Positions 1 to 7,378 are shown, numbered from the stretch's first letter. The stretch is 7,420 bases of DNA from Emcibacteraceae bacterium (GCA_016763335.1 JAESUD010000077.1:1-7420); one strand, 5' to 3'. The notes: generated by a model not told the origin, from the sequence alone. Numbers and translations are program-made.

Positions 1-751
1 ACAAGAGGTCAAAGATAACGGCGATAAATTAGCCAAGGCTGGCTTCGGTGCTTTTGATGATCCTATGGAATATGTCCCGTTGATGAATGCGGCGAGAGAA
101 GTCGGGTTAATTACCAATGTTCACACTGGTGGCGCCTCTATTCCGGGGGCATTACCTGTAATCCGCGGGGAGCATTTAAAGGCAATGAATCCTCATGTGT
201 CGTTTCATATAAATGGCGGGCCTGTTGCAATGCCGGATGAGGATTTTGAACCTATTATCGTTGAAACAGAAATCGCAGCGCAAGTTTGTATCGCCGGTAA
301 TATTCGCACAATGTTAAAGACGGCTAACCTTTGTTGGAAGCACGATGCTTTTAGCCGTTTTTTAATCGCGACTGATACGCCTACGGGGTCTGGGATAATG
401 CCGCTGGGTATGATTTATACGATAAGTTATATTTCAACACTCACCGATCTTTCCCCCGAAATATGCATCGCCGCCGCGACTGGTAATAACGCCGATATCT
501 ATGGGCTTAATACCGGGTATATACGTGAAGGAAGAGACGCAGATATTCTAATTGCAGATCAACCGTTAGGCGGAAGCAAAAATGATATGCTTTCAAGTCT
601 TAAGCACGGTGATATCTATGGTTTAGGGGCCGTTATTTCTGGTGGAATTCCACGTTTTATAGGTAAAAGTCGTAACACACCACCCCCGACACGCCCTATT
701 CGAGTTGCCCATAACCGTATCCTGCAAAGTTATGAAACAATCAGGTTCTGA
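1..751 (+). CDS. Enamidase-like amidohydrolase (imidazolonepropionase-like family), 5'-truncated
   Basis: The reading frame is open from base 2 to the TGA at 749-751, so only the C-terminal 249 or so residues are present; the start lies outside the window. Amidohydrolase-superfamily enzymes are cytoplasmic metallo-hydrolases. Visible signatures are a VHTGG segment (His codon at 122-124), FHINGGP (His codon at 206-208), and TDTPTGSG with the expected metal-site Asp (codon at 374-376). Near the C-terminus come YGLNTGYI, the typical GRDADILIAD beta-sandwich return, and SRNTPPP. From memory these match enamidase of the Eubacterium barkeri nicotinate pathway nearly block by block, including the SRNTPP tail. 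That enzyme hydrolyses a cyclic enamide, and the related amidohydrolase of pyridine catabolism releases succinate semialdehyde from a formamido-butenoate. It is the first visible gene of the plus-strand operon, 24 bases before the flavin reductase. The family call is strong; the substrate is inferred. Another C-N-cleaving amidohydrolase is possible. Confidence 0.87.
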   Translation, partial: QEVKDNGDKLAKAGFGAFDDPMEYVPLMNAAREVGLITNVHTGGASIPGALPVIRGEHLKAMNPHVSFHINGGPVAMPDEDFEPIIVETEIAAQVCIAGNIRTMLKTANLCWKHDAFSRFLIATDTPTGSGIMPLGMIYTISYISTLTDLSPEICIAAATGNNADIYGLNTGYIREGRDADILIADQPLGGSKNDMLSSLKHGDIYGLGAVISGGIPRFIGKSRNTPPPTRPIRVAHNRILQSYETIRF

Positions 752-775
752 CATCATGAAGAATAGAAAAAGAAC

Positions 776-1291
776 ATGAATATCCAAAACGATATTACAA
801 AAAAAGACGTAAGTGAACGATTGTCAGACAGTAAGTATCTTCGGAATTTATTTGGGAACTTTGCCAGTGGTGTGACGGTGATTAGTAGTCGTTACGAAGA
901 AAAAATACATGGCATGACGGCAAATTCTTTTGTGTCTGTTTCAATTGATCCGCCGCTTGCATTAATTTCTGTAGCGCGAAGTGCAAAAATGCACTCGGTA
1001 TTACAGCAATCAGGAAATTTCGGCATTAGCATTCTAGGTCATGATCAACAGCATGTTGCGACACATTTTGCCGGCAAGCCTGATTTGAATTACGAAGCAG
1101 ATTTTATACAAAAAAAAGCAGAAGTGCCAATTTTAAACGGTGCCATCGCATGGATGGCCTGTACCGTAAAAGAATGTTTTGATGTTGGTGATCACACCCT
1201 TTTTATCGGCAAACTAATCGATTGTGAGTACCTGCACGGGGGTACTCCTCTCGTTTATTGTAATGGAAAATTTGCCGTTATATCGCAATAA
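776..1291 (+). CDS. Flavin reductase, HpaC type (reductase component of two-component monooxygenase)
   Basis: This 171-residue protein has the length and fold signatures of the HpaC/flavin reductase-like FMN-binding family. These are FASGVTVIS (residues 29-37), GMTANSFVSVSIDPPL (46-61, the flavin-binding loop), NFGISIL (81-87), GDHTLFIGKL (138-147) and a C-terminal PLVYCNGKF (158-166). Such enzymes use NAD(P)H to reduce free FAD or FMN, which diffuses to a partner monooxygenase. The partner is almost certainly the HpaB-type gene that begins 25 bases downstream. The ATG at 776 follows only a weak purine stretch (GAAAAAGAA), but it is the first ATG in frame after the upstream stop and keeps about 20 residues ahead of the conserved core. 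An unusual A8 run lies at 1110-1117; the frame continues through it normally. Confidence 0.92.
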   Translation: MNIQNDITKKDVSERLSDSKYLRNLFGNFASGVTVISSRYEEKIHGMTANSFVSVSIDPPLALISVARSAKMHSVLQQSGNFGISILGHDQQHVATHFAGKPDLNYEADFIQKKAEVPILNGAIAWMACTVKECFDVGDHTLFIGKLIDCEYLHGGTPLVYCNGKFAVISQ

Positions 1292-1300
1292 TATAATCTT

Positions 1301-1306
1301 TAGGAG
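1301..1306 (+). promoter_or_regulatory. Ribosome binding site of the HpaB-type monooxygenase
   Basis: TAGGAG lies 10 bases before the ATG at 1317. It is the strongest Shine-Dalgarno match in the first part of the operon and fixes this start. Confidence 0.7.
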
Positions 1307-1316
1307 TAAGAAATAA

Positions 1317-2807
1317 ATGAATGTACAGGTTAAAAATGGGACCCAGCATATTGAAAGTTTACGCGATGAACGCGTTATTTATGTTGGCGGAAAAATAGTG
1401 CATGACGTCACTACTGACCCGGCATTCCGCAATTCGGTAAAGTCTTCTGCACGGCTTTATGATTTGCAAGCTGATCCTGATTATATTGTAGCGTTGACTT
1501 TTAAATCACCGACTAGTGGTGGGCAGGTTAGTCGGGCGTGGCAGATACCAAAAAATTATGACGAAACGGTAACACGTAGAAAAGCGTTGGTTACTTGGGC
1601 GGAAACGCACTGTGGTTTTATGGGCCGTTCGCCAGATCATCTTGCTTCGGCACTATCAGGTCAATATGTGGGGATGGATCGCTGGGAGGCGTATGACCCA
1701 AAATTTGCCAAGAATTTTTCTGATTATTTTCATTATGCACGTGATAATGATTTATTTCTTACATATGTGATTATAAATCCTCAAATTGATAGATCAAAGG
1801 AAGCCAGCGAACAGCAGGATGAAGATGTAATAATGCGGGTTGTTGATGAAGACAGCGAAGGCCTTACTGTTCGTGGCGCAAAAATGATGGGTACCAGCTC
1901 CGTCATGGCCAACGAAGTTTTTGTTGCTAATTTACAACCACTTAGACCAAACGAAGAAAAATATGCGGTCTCATTCGCGGTGCCGATGAACATCAAAGGA
2001 TTAAAAATCCTATCCAGAAAATCATTCGAGGCCAGTGCTGAAAGTGAATTTGATAATCCACTTTCTAGTCGTTATGATGAAAATGATGCGGTCATATATT
2101 TTGATGATGTAAAAGTTCCGTGGGAACGTGTTTTCGTGAACCAGAATGTAGATATGGCGCGGGGACAATTCCATGATACACCGGGGCATATTTACCAAAA
2201 TTATCAGGCACAAATCAGATTAATGGTAAAATTGAAGTTCCTAGCGGGATTAGCCAAGAAAACGGCTGAAATTATAGGCACAATTAAACTCCCCCCCGTA
2301 CAAGGTATGCTAGGTAAGTTGGCATCAGACGCCGCAGCAGTTGAAGCGTTTGTTTACGGGATGGAGGCATCCGGCGAGGAAGTGAATGGCGCGTGGATAC
2401 CTAATAAGCATTTGTTATATTCAGCGCAGGTTTTTACACAGGAACTATATGCGGGCTTTGTTAATAGTGTAAGGGAATTGGCTGGTGGTGCTTTGATTAT
2501 GTTACCGTCATCTGTGAATGATTATTCAATTGAAGACGCGGCAAAAATTATTGATAAAACGCAATCGGCAAGTGTGGGTACGCCCCGTGACCGGGTAAAA
2601 TTCTTTAAAATGGCCTGGGATGCTTTGGGCTCTGAGTTTGCTAGCCGTCATGCCCATTATGAAGCATTTTATGCTGGCGCGCAGTTTGTTACACGTGGCA
2701 ACAGTTTTAGGACATATGGCTGGGATAGCGCCACGGATTTAGTTGATCAGCAACTTTCCAGCTATACTTTGGAAGGCTCCTTATCCATGAATAAAAAGGG
2801 CGTTTGA
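1317..2807 (+). CDS. Flavin-dependent monooxygenase, HpaB family (4-hydroxyphenylacetate 3-hydroxylase-like oxygenase component)
   Basis: At 496 residues it has normal length for the HpaB family, group D flavin monooxygenases with an acyl-CoA dehydrogenase fold that use FADH2 made by a separate reductase. Family blocks in order are VTTDPAFRN (31-39), SARLYDL (44-50), GFMGRSPDH (100-108), INPQIDRSK (153-161), RGAKMMGTS (186-194), [13 protein letters not shown] (247-259), [12 protein letters not shown] (262-273), a helical C-terminal domain with [10 protein letters not shown] (390-399), and [14 protein letters not shown] (432-445). Aligned from memory to Thermus and E. coli HpaB, the substrate-binding Arg is kept (R104). 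The phenol-contacting Tyr and His appear exchanged, as H108 and Y150. The substrate is therefore probably not 4-hydroxyphenylacetate. With the enamidase-like gene upstream, a pyridine-type heterocycle is a reasonable guess (compare PyrA/PyrE). The reductase gene is 25 bases upstream and the next gene starts one base after the stop. Confidence 0.9.
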   Translation: MNVQVKNGTQHIESLRDERVIYVGGKIVHDVTTDPAFRNSVKSSARLYDLQADPDYIVALTFKSPTSGGQVSRAWQIPKNYDETVTRRKALVTWAETHCGFMGRSPDHLASALSGQYVGMDRWEAYDPKFAKNFSDYFHYARDNDLFLTYVIINPQIDRSKEASEQQDEDVIMRVVDEDSEGLTVRGAKMMGTSSVMANEVFVANLQPLRPNEEKYAVSFAVPMNIKGLKILSRKSFEASAESEFDNPLSSRYDENDAVIYFDDVKVPWERVFVNQNVDMARGQFHDTPGHIYQNYQAQIRLMVKLKFLAGLAKKTAEIIGTIKLPPVQGMLGKLASDAAAVEAFVYGMEASGEEVNGAWIPNKHLLYSAQVFTQELYAGFVNSVRELAGGALIMLPSSVNDYSIEDAAKIIDKTQSASVGTPRDRVKFFKMAWDALGSEFASRHAHYEAFYAGAQFVTRGNSFRTYGWDSATDLVDQQLSSYTLEGSLSMNKKGV

Positions 2808-2808
2808 T

Positions 2809-3750
2809 ATGAGTAATAATGACAAACGTATTAAAGTTGCAATCATAGGGTCGGGAAATATTGGTACAGACCTGATGATAAAAATCATGCGTACTTCAAA
2901 GATCTTAGAAGTAGGGGCGATGGTTGGTATTGATGCGAGTTCAGATGGATTGGCTCGCGCAAGAAAGTTGGGTGTAAAAACGACGTCGGACGGTATTGAC
3001 GGATTAACTGAACTTGATATTTGGTCTGAAATTGATGTTGTGTTTGACGCTACTTCGGCGGCAGCTCATCAAAAACACAGTGGAATTGTCACGTCAGCTG
3101 GTAAGCTGATGATTGATTTAACTCCGGCTGCAATCGGCCCATATGTTGTGCCGGTTGTTAATGGTGACGAGCACTTGAATGCAGATAATGTAAACATGGT
3201 TACATGCGGTGGTCAGGCAACAATTCCAATTGTTGCTGCTGTTTCATCTATTTCGACGGTACATTACGCTGAAATTGTTGCTTCTATTTCTTCTAAAAGC
3301 GCTGGGCCAGGTACGCGCGCCAACATTGATGAATTTACTGAAACAACCTCTAGGGGGATTGAAGTGGTTGGCGGTGCAAAAAATGGCAAAGCTATTATAG
3401 TTTTAAACCCCGCTGAACCGCCAATGATTATGCGAGATACGATCTACACTTTCTCAAGTGGCGCAAGTGAAGAAGAAATAGAAATCGCGATAATTAAAAT
3501 GATTTCTCAAGTAAATGAATATGTACCGGGTTACCGTTTGAAACAAAAAATTCAATTTGAACGATTTGGTTCAAATAATGCCGTTAATATTCCGGGCATA
3601 GGATCATTTGAAGGGATCAAAACAAGTGTGTTTTTGGAAGTGGAAGGCGCGGCTCATTATCTTCCTTCATACGCAGGGAATTTAGATATTATGACTTCCG
3701 CTGGTCTGGCAACTGCGGAAAAAATGGCATCACACCGAATTTCGCAATAA
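2809..3750 (+). CDS. mhpF: Acetaldehyde dehydrogenase, acylating (MhpF/DmpF/BphJ family)
   Basis: The 313 residues match the usual length of the acylating dehydrogenases that convert acetaldehyde, NAD+ and coenzyme A to acetyl-CoA at the end of meta-cleavage pathways. The Rossmann motif GSGNIGTD (14-21) binds NAD. The catalytic cysteine is C133 in [10 protein letters not shown] (131-140), where DmpF has C132. [18 protein letters not shown] (residues 163-180) and the FERFG segment near 259 are also typical. The start codon is one base past the stop of the monooxygenase, with an AAAAAGGG ribosome binding site (2793-2800) inside the upstream gene, so translation is probably coupled. The family forms a channelled complex with the aldolase encoded next, which hands over the toxic aldehyde directly. 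The identity is very secure. Whether the natural aldehyde is acetaldehyde or propanal cannot be told from the sequence. Confidence 0.96.
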   Translation: MSNNDKRIKVAIIGSGNIGTDLMIKIMRTSKILEVGAMVGIDASSDGLARARKLGVKTTSDGIDGLTELDIWSEIDVVFDATSAAAHQKHSGIVTSAGKLMIDLTPAAIGPYVVPVVNGDEHLNADNVNMVTCGGQATIPIVAAVSSISTVHYAEIVASISSKSAGPGTRANIDEFTETTSRGIEVVGGAKNGKAIIVLNPAEPPMIMRDTIYTFSSGASEEEIEIAIIKMISQVNEYVPGYRLKQKIQFERFGSNNAVNIPGIGSFEGIKTSVFLEVEGAAHYLPSYAGNLDIMTSAGLATAEKMASHRISQ

Positions 3751-3757
3751 AAACTTC

Positions 3758-3763
3758 AAAGGA
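3758..3763 (+). promoter_or_regulatory. Ribosome binding site of the aldolase gene
   Basis: AAAGGA lies 10 bases before the ATG at 3774. A nearer ATG at 3766 runs into a stop after three codons, so 3774 is the start. Confidence 0.65.
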
Positions 3764-3773
3764 AAATGAACTT

Positions 3774-4799
3774 ATGACGTTCGATCCCACAAATACAAAA
3801 ATTTATATTCAGGATGTGACATTAAGAGACGGAATGCACGCAATTCGTCACCAATATAGCCTTGATGACGTAAGAAAAATTGCAAAAGTTCTAGATGAAG
3901 CGAAGGTCGATGCGATCGAAGTAGCCCATGGTGATGGCCTCAATGGTTCTAGTTTTAACTATGGTTTTGGTGCGCATACGGATTGGCAATGGATAGAAGC
4001 TGTCGCCGAGGTCGTAACTTACTCAAAACTGACTACGTTATTGTTACCGGGCATCGGAACGATTGAGGATTTAAAACGGGCGCATTCATTAGGCGTCACT
4101 TCCGTGCGTATAGCGACCCACTGCACAGAAGCTGATATTGCGAAGCAACATATCGAAGCTGCAAGAAATTTGGGCATGGACACCGTTGGTTTTCTCATGA
4201 TGAGCCATATGCTTGAGCCGGATAAGTTAGCTCAGCAAGCGAAAATAATGGAAACATATGGTGCTGAATGCGTTTACGTCACCGATAGTGGTGGTGCGCT
4301 TGATATGGATGGATATAAAGCACGCCTGGACGCATATGACCGTGTTTTGAAACCAGAAACTCAACGAGGTATTCACGCTCATCATAATTTGTCGCTTGGC
4401 GTGGCAAATTCAATTGTTGGGGTTCAGGCTGGCGCAATAAGGGTTGATGCAAGCCTTGCAGGTATGGGGGCAGGCGCGGGAAATGCACCACTTGAAGTAT
4501 TCATTGCGGCTATTGATAAAAAGGGCTGGCAGCACGGTACAGATCTCTATAAATTAATGGATGCAGCCGAAGATATCGTCCGGCCTCTTCAGGACAGACC
4601 TGTAAGGGTGGACCGCGAGACTTTGAGCCTTGGATATGCGGGTGTTTATTCAAGTTTTCTCAGGCACGCAGAAAAAGCCAGTGCCGAATACGGCGTTGAA
4701 ACTCGCGAAATTCTTGTAGAGTTAGGCCGACGTAAGATGGTCGGTGGGCAGGAAGATATGATTGTTGATGTCGCTTTGGATTTGGCTTCAAAGCAATAA
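3774..4799 (+). CDS. mhpE: 4-hydroxy-2-oxovalerate aldolase (MhpE/DmpG/BphI family)
   Basis: This 341-residue protein is full length for the class II pyruvate aldolase that splits 4-hydroxy-2-oxovalerate into pyruvate and acetaldehyde. The HMGL-like TIM barrel opens with [10 protein letters not shown] (14-23), giving the catalytic Arg18, the metal-binding Asp19 and His22. The two histidine metal ligands are H201 and H203 in GIHAHHN (199-205). VTDSGGALD (169-177) and [15 protein letters not shown] (227-241) are family blocks. The C-terminal communication domain carries [17 protein letters not shown] (286-302), with the Tyr at 292 expected near the active site. It lies 23 bases after its partner dehydrogenase gene, the usual order for the complex (dehydrogenase then aldolase). 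The hydratase that normally makes its substrate from 2-hydroxypenta-2,4-dienoate is not in this window. Confidence 0.96.
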   Translation: MTFDPTNTKIYIQDVTLRDGMHAIRHQYSLDDVRKIAKVLDEAKVDAIEVAHGDGLNGSSFNYGFGAHTDWQWIEAVAEVVTYSKLTTLLLPGIGTIEDLKRAHSLGVTSVRIATHCTEADIAKQHIEAARNLGMDTVGFLMMSHMLEPDKLAQQAKIMETYGAECVYVTDSGGALDMDGYKARLDAYDRVLKPETQRGIHAHHNLSLGVANSIVGVQAGAIRVDASLAGMGAGAGNAPLEVFIAAIDKKGWQHGTDLYKLMDAAEDIVRPLQDRPVRVDRETLSLGYAGVYSSFLRHAEKASAEYGVETREILVELGRRKMVGGQEDMIVDVALDLASKQ

Positions 4800-4836
4800 T
4801 AATTAGAATTTTTGTATTTTAAGTAATAAAATGATT

Positions 4837-4855
4837 TAGCTTGGTATAATAGCTA
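4837..4855. repeat. Inverted repeat bracketing the -10 box, candidate operator
   Basis: TAGCT (4837-4841) and AGCTA (4851-4855) are perfect inverted arms around the nine bases that hold the TATAAT element. MarR-family dimers often bind short palindromes over the promoters of their own operons, so this may be the site of the regulator encoded at 5282. The arms are only five bases long, and chance occurrence in AT-rich DNA is quite possible. Confidence 0.3.
4842..4850 (+). promoter_or_regulatory. Candidate extended -10 promoter for the CMD-family/marR pair
   Basis: TGGTATAAT in the 91-base gap after the aldolase gene is a perfect -10 hexamer with an extended -10 TGn, 40 bases before the ATG at 4891. 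No good -35 box is found at 16-18 bases, which fits extended -10 promoters. Transcription would start near 4857 and give the downstream pair its own promoter. This is pattern recognition only. Confidence 0.5.
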
Positions 4856-4890
4856 GTTTGTTTTATATACATTCGCGCGAGGAAATTTTA

Positions 4891-5295
4891 ATGACTGATG
4901 AGAATATGACGAAGCTTTTTGACGAAGGAATGAAAATCAGGCGTTCTGTTCTTGGGGATGATTATGTAGATAATGCCATTTCTAATATGGATGATTTTTC
5001 TGCACCTCTTCAAGAGTTGGTAACTGAATTTTGCTGGGGATCCATATGGACCAGAGATGGATTAGACAAACGTACCCGCAGTTTATTAAACATCGCTATG
5101 CTCAGTGCACTTAACCGTCCGCATGAAATTAAAATTCATCTTAAGGGCGCCATTCGAAATGGCTGTACACCAGAAGAAATAAGGGAAGTGATATTGCAAA
5201 TTGCAGTATATTGCGGCGTTCCTGCCGCAATTGACACAATGAAAATGGCTCGTCAAATATTGACCGAAGAAAATAAGTTAAATGACGCAAAATAA
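4891..5295 (+). CDS. Carboxymuconolactone decarboxylase family protein (PcaC-like)
   Basis: The 134 residues match the single-domain PcaC length. PcaC decarboxylates 4-carboxymuconolactone to the enol-lactone in the protocatechuate branch of the beta-ketoadipate pathway. Typical blocks are GMKIRRSVLGDDYVD (13-27), FCWGSIWTRDGLDKRTRSLL (47-66), IKIHLKGA (80-87, with the conserved His83), GCTPEEIREVILQ (91-103) and YCGVPAA (107-113). There is no CxxC pair as in AhpD-type peroxidase members, so it sits on the decarboxylase side of the family. The start at 4891 is preferred because GAGGA lies seven bases upstream at 4879-4883; a TTG at 4858 in the same frame has no such site. No other protocatechuate gene is present, so its role here may be a related decarboxylation or lactone step, and I cannot assign the substrate. 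Confidence 0.88.
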   Translation: MTDENMTKLFDEGMKIRRSVLGDDYVDNAISNMDDFSAPLQELVTEFCWGSIWTRDGLDKRTRSLLNIAMLSALNRPHEIKIHLKGAIRNGCTPEEIREVILQIAVYCGVPAAIDTMKMARQILTEENKLNDAK

Positions 5296-5863
5296 GAATA
5301 ATAGAAAAGCTCAAGACAAGCCACGTTTGCCTTTAACGGTAACCAGACCTGAACTTATAATTAATGGCAGTGATGACAGTTTTCGTGAATTGGTTCACGC
5401 CTCATTGGCGTTCGCAAGCCGGTTGCAATCGGTAAGAGAAGGTTACGCAGAAATTATTGGCTTAACCGGACCACAATATACTATTTTAATATCGGTCGGA
5501 CATTTACATAATCACGGTAAGTTAGGTGTTAAGAAATTAGCTGAACATTTATGTCAAAGCGGGACCTTTGTTACTACGGAAGTAAATAAATTGGTTTCAG
5601 CAGGCTTAGTTCGCAAGGACAAAGATAAAAATGATGGGCGCCGCGTTAATTTAACGACAACTAAAAAAGCACAATCCTTGTTGAGTAAATTAAGTAAAAT
5701 TCAGCAGGAAGTGAATGATGTGCATTTTGGCAATTTATCAGCAGAAGAGTTTTCGTCGTTGCGAAAAATCATGTTCGAGCTTGTTTCCAGTACGGACCTC
5801 GCACTTTCTTTACTAAGGCATCTTGGTGCGGCACATAAATTAAACTTGGGTAACGACGAATAA
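5282..5863 (+). CDS. MarR family transcriptional regulator
   Basis: This 193-residue protein carries a MarR winged helix-turn-helix at about residues 62-126. LTGPQYTIL (61-69) begins the domain and LGVKKLAEHL (81-90) is the positioning helix. CQSGTFVTTEVNKLVSAGLV (91-110) contains the recognition helix, and the wing is RKDKDKNDGRRVNLT (111-125) with the characteristic DGR. Helices before and after would form the dimer interface. The first 30 or so residues are polar and longer than usual. MarR proteins bind DNA as dimers and are usually released by small phenolic or carboxylate ligands, so it probably controls this cluster in response to the substrate or an intermediate. The ATG at 5282 overlaps the preceding gene by 14 bases, suggesting coupled translation; no other in-frame ATG occurs before residue 164. 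Its 3' end is 18 bases from the end of the convergent dehydrogenase gene. Confidence 0.92.
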   Translation: MTQNKNNRKAQDKPRLPLTVTRPELIINGSDDSFRELVHASLAFASRLQSVREGYAEIIGLTGPQYTILISVGHLHNHGKLGVKKLAEHLCQSGTFVTTEVNKLVSAGLVRKDKDKNDGRRVNLTTTKKAQSLLSKLSKIQQEVNDVHFGNLSAEEFSSLRKIMFELVSSTDLALSLLRHLGAAHKLNLGNDE

Positions 5864-5881
5864 ACCTGTTCAAGAATATTA

Positions 5882-7365
5882 TTAAGCCACAGCACCAAAG
5901 CAAAGGTATTTGAGTTCGAGATAATCGTCGGCGCCGTATTTTGAACCTTCCCTTCCAAGTCCGGATTGTTTGATGCCGCCAAATGGTGCAACGGGGGTAG
6001 ATATCAGACCAGTATTGATACCCACCATTCCATATTCCAAAGCTTCAGCCACTTGCCACACTTTGTTGAGATCTCGGGCGTAAAAATACGAAGCAAGACC
6101 AAATTGAGTGTCATTGGCTTGCTGAATAACATCCTCGGTGGTTTCAAATTTAAACAGGGCCGCAACCGGACCAAAGGTTTCTTCCTGAGCTATTTTCATT
6201 TCCCTAGTCGCATTTTTTAATATAGTCGGTTCGTAAAAGAGTGAAGCTACTGAGCTTCGCTGTCCACCTGAAATTAAATCAGCCCCTTTTGCAAGGGCAT
6301 CTGCAACATGAATTTCGATTTTTTTAATGCTGTTCTCGTTGATTATAGGGCCTATAGATGTGTCTTTCTCAAATCCGTTTCCTACTTTTAACTGCTTAAC
6401 TTTTTCTGCGAGTTTTTGCGCAAATATTTCATACACGGGTGCTTGCACATATATTCTGTTCGTACAAACGCAAGTTTGGCCAGCATTGCGAAATTTTGAA
6501 ATGATTAAGCCGTCAACTGCAGCATCAAGGTCAGCATCAGCAAAGACAATAAAAGGGGCATTTCCGCCTAATTCAAGGCTTAGTTTTTTTATTTGATCGG
6601 CGCTTTGTTTTAATAAAATTCGTCCCACTTCGGTTGAGCCAGTGAATGATAGTTTACGTAGTTTTTGATTATGGCACATTTCAAGTCCGACTTCAGCACC
6701 GCGTGTACTTGGAATTACGTTAAAAAGCCCCGCAGGCAATCCCGCTCGTTCAGCGAGGATTGCCAATGCATTGGCCGATAAGGGAGTGTATTCTGATGGT
6801 TTTGAAACAACGGCGCATCCAACGGCGAGAGCAGGGGCAATTTTCCTTGAAATCATCGCATTTGGAAAATTCCATGGGGTGATTGTTCCTACCACGCCAA
6901 TTGGCTGCTTTAATACGAGAATTCGGCTATCTTTTTGCTGGCTCGGAATTACATCACCATAAATGCGTTTTGCCTCTTCTGAGAACCATTCGATATATGA
7001 AGCACCATATTTGATTTCATTTTCTGCCTCGAGGATCGGTTTGCCCATTTCTGCGGTGAGAATGATGGCTAAATCGCTCAAATTTTCGAGTATCAAATCA
7101 TTAAGGTTGCGAAGTATATCTGCCCGTTCGCTACCTGTGTTCTCGGCCCATATTTTTTGGGCAATATAGGCACTCTCGATGGCAAGATGTGTTTCATAGC
7201 TGCCTAGATCGGGTAATGTTGCGATCCGTTCTCCGGTTGCAGGGGAAAAAACATCAAAGCGGTTACCTGATTTGCTACGTTAATCCGTTTTCCGTTGATG
7301 AAACCCGAAGTTTCGGCAAGTGATTTATCATGCAATTTTTCAAGTAGTATGTTTGAGATGGTCAT
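5882..7365 (-). pseudogene. gabD: Succinate-semialdehyde dehydrogenase-like aldehyde dehydrogenase, interrupted by a one-base frameshift
   Basis: Read on the minus strand from ATG at 7365-7363, the N-terminus (MTISNILLEK through SGFINGKRINVA) runs in one frame for 31 codons. The family sequence then resumes in another frame at SGNRFDVFSPATGE and continues to the stop at 5882. Adding one A restores a 494-residue protein, normal for GabD-type NAD(P)+-dependent semialdehyde dehydrogenases. In that numbering the motifs are PWNFP with Asn166, SKPSE near 188-192, FTGSTEVG near 241-248, catalytic Glu265 in LELGG, and catalytic Cys299 in GQTCVC. The CxC is typical of succinate-semialdehyde dehydrogenases and is linked to a redox switch in the human enzyme. 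The C-terminus ends with APFGGIKQSGLGREG and DDYLELKY. Unrepaired, the first frame stops after 53 residues; the second could start only at a non-ATG codon such as the TTG at 7096, losing about 90 residues. The gene is either a recent pseudogene or carries a sequencing error. Its expected job is oxidising the semialdehyde from the ring-opening pathway. Confidence 0.9.
7270..7275 (-). other. Frameshift site in the aldehyde dehydrogenase gene
   Basis: On the minus strand the bases read GCAAAT. One additional A in this A3 run would give GCA AAA TCA (Ala-Lys-Ser) and join the two family-conserved frames without loss. In the current sequence the second frame is bounded upstream by an in-frame TAA at 7282-7280, and the first frame meets a TAG at 7206-7204, so the missing base must lie between these points. 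Confidence 0.8.
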
Positions 7366-7373
7366 TTAGGGAG

Positions 7374-7378
7374 ATCCT
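7374..7378 (-). promoter_or_regulatory. Ribosome binding site candidate of the aldehyde dehydrogenase gene
   Basis: On the minus strand an AGGA core lies about nine bases before the ATG at 7365. It supports this as the true start of the interrupted gene rather than a codon inside the gene. Confidence 0.45.

Noticed and set aside
1781..2213. Two minus-strand open frames inside the HpaB-type gene
   Set aside because: They lie wholly within a strongly conserved plus-strand gene, have no recognisable motif or ribosome binding site, and read as antisense shadows.
2289..2297. C-rich run (seven consecutive C) in the oxygenase gene, and an A8 run at 1110-1117 in the reductase gene, as phase-variation switches
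   Set aside because: Both reading frames pass through intact with conserved sequence on each side, the runs are short, and catabolic enzymes are not typical phase-variable genes.
4858..4890. TTG start at 4858 giving an 11-residue N-terminal extension of the CMD-family protein
   Set aside because: There is no Shine-Dalgarno before it and it sits about at the predicted transcript start, while ATG at 4891 has GAGGA at ideal spacing and gives the usual PcaC length.
5826..5882. Possible hairpin terminator between the convergent regulator and dehydrogenase genes
   Set aside because: Only short, broken complementarity (CTTG against CAAG) and no T-run; not supportable as a terminator.
5966..7169. 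Several short plus-strand open frames opposite the aldehyde dehydrogenase
   Set aside because: The minus-strand reading carries all dehydrogenase motifs; the opposite frames show no family resemblance.
7270..7275. Programmed ribosomal frameshift in the dehydrogenase gene
   Set aside because: The site lacks a heptameric slippery sequence and no downstream stimulator is evident; aldehyde dehydrogenases of this family are not known to use recoding.
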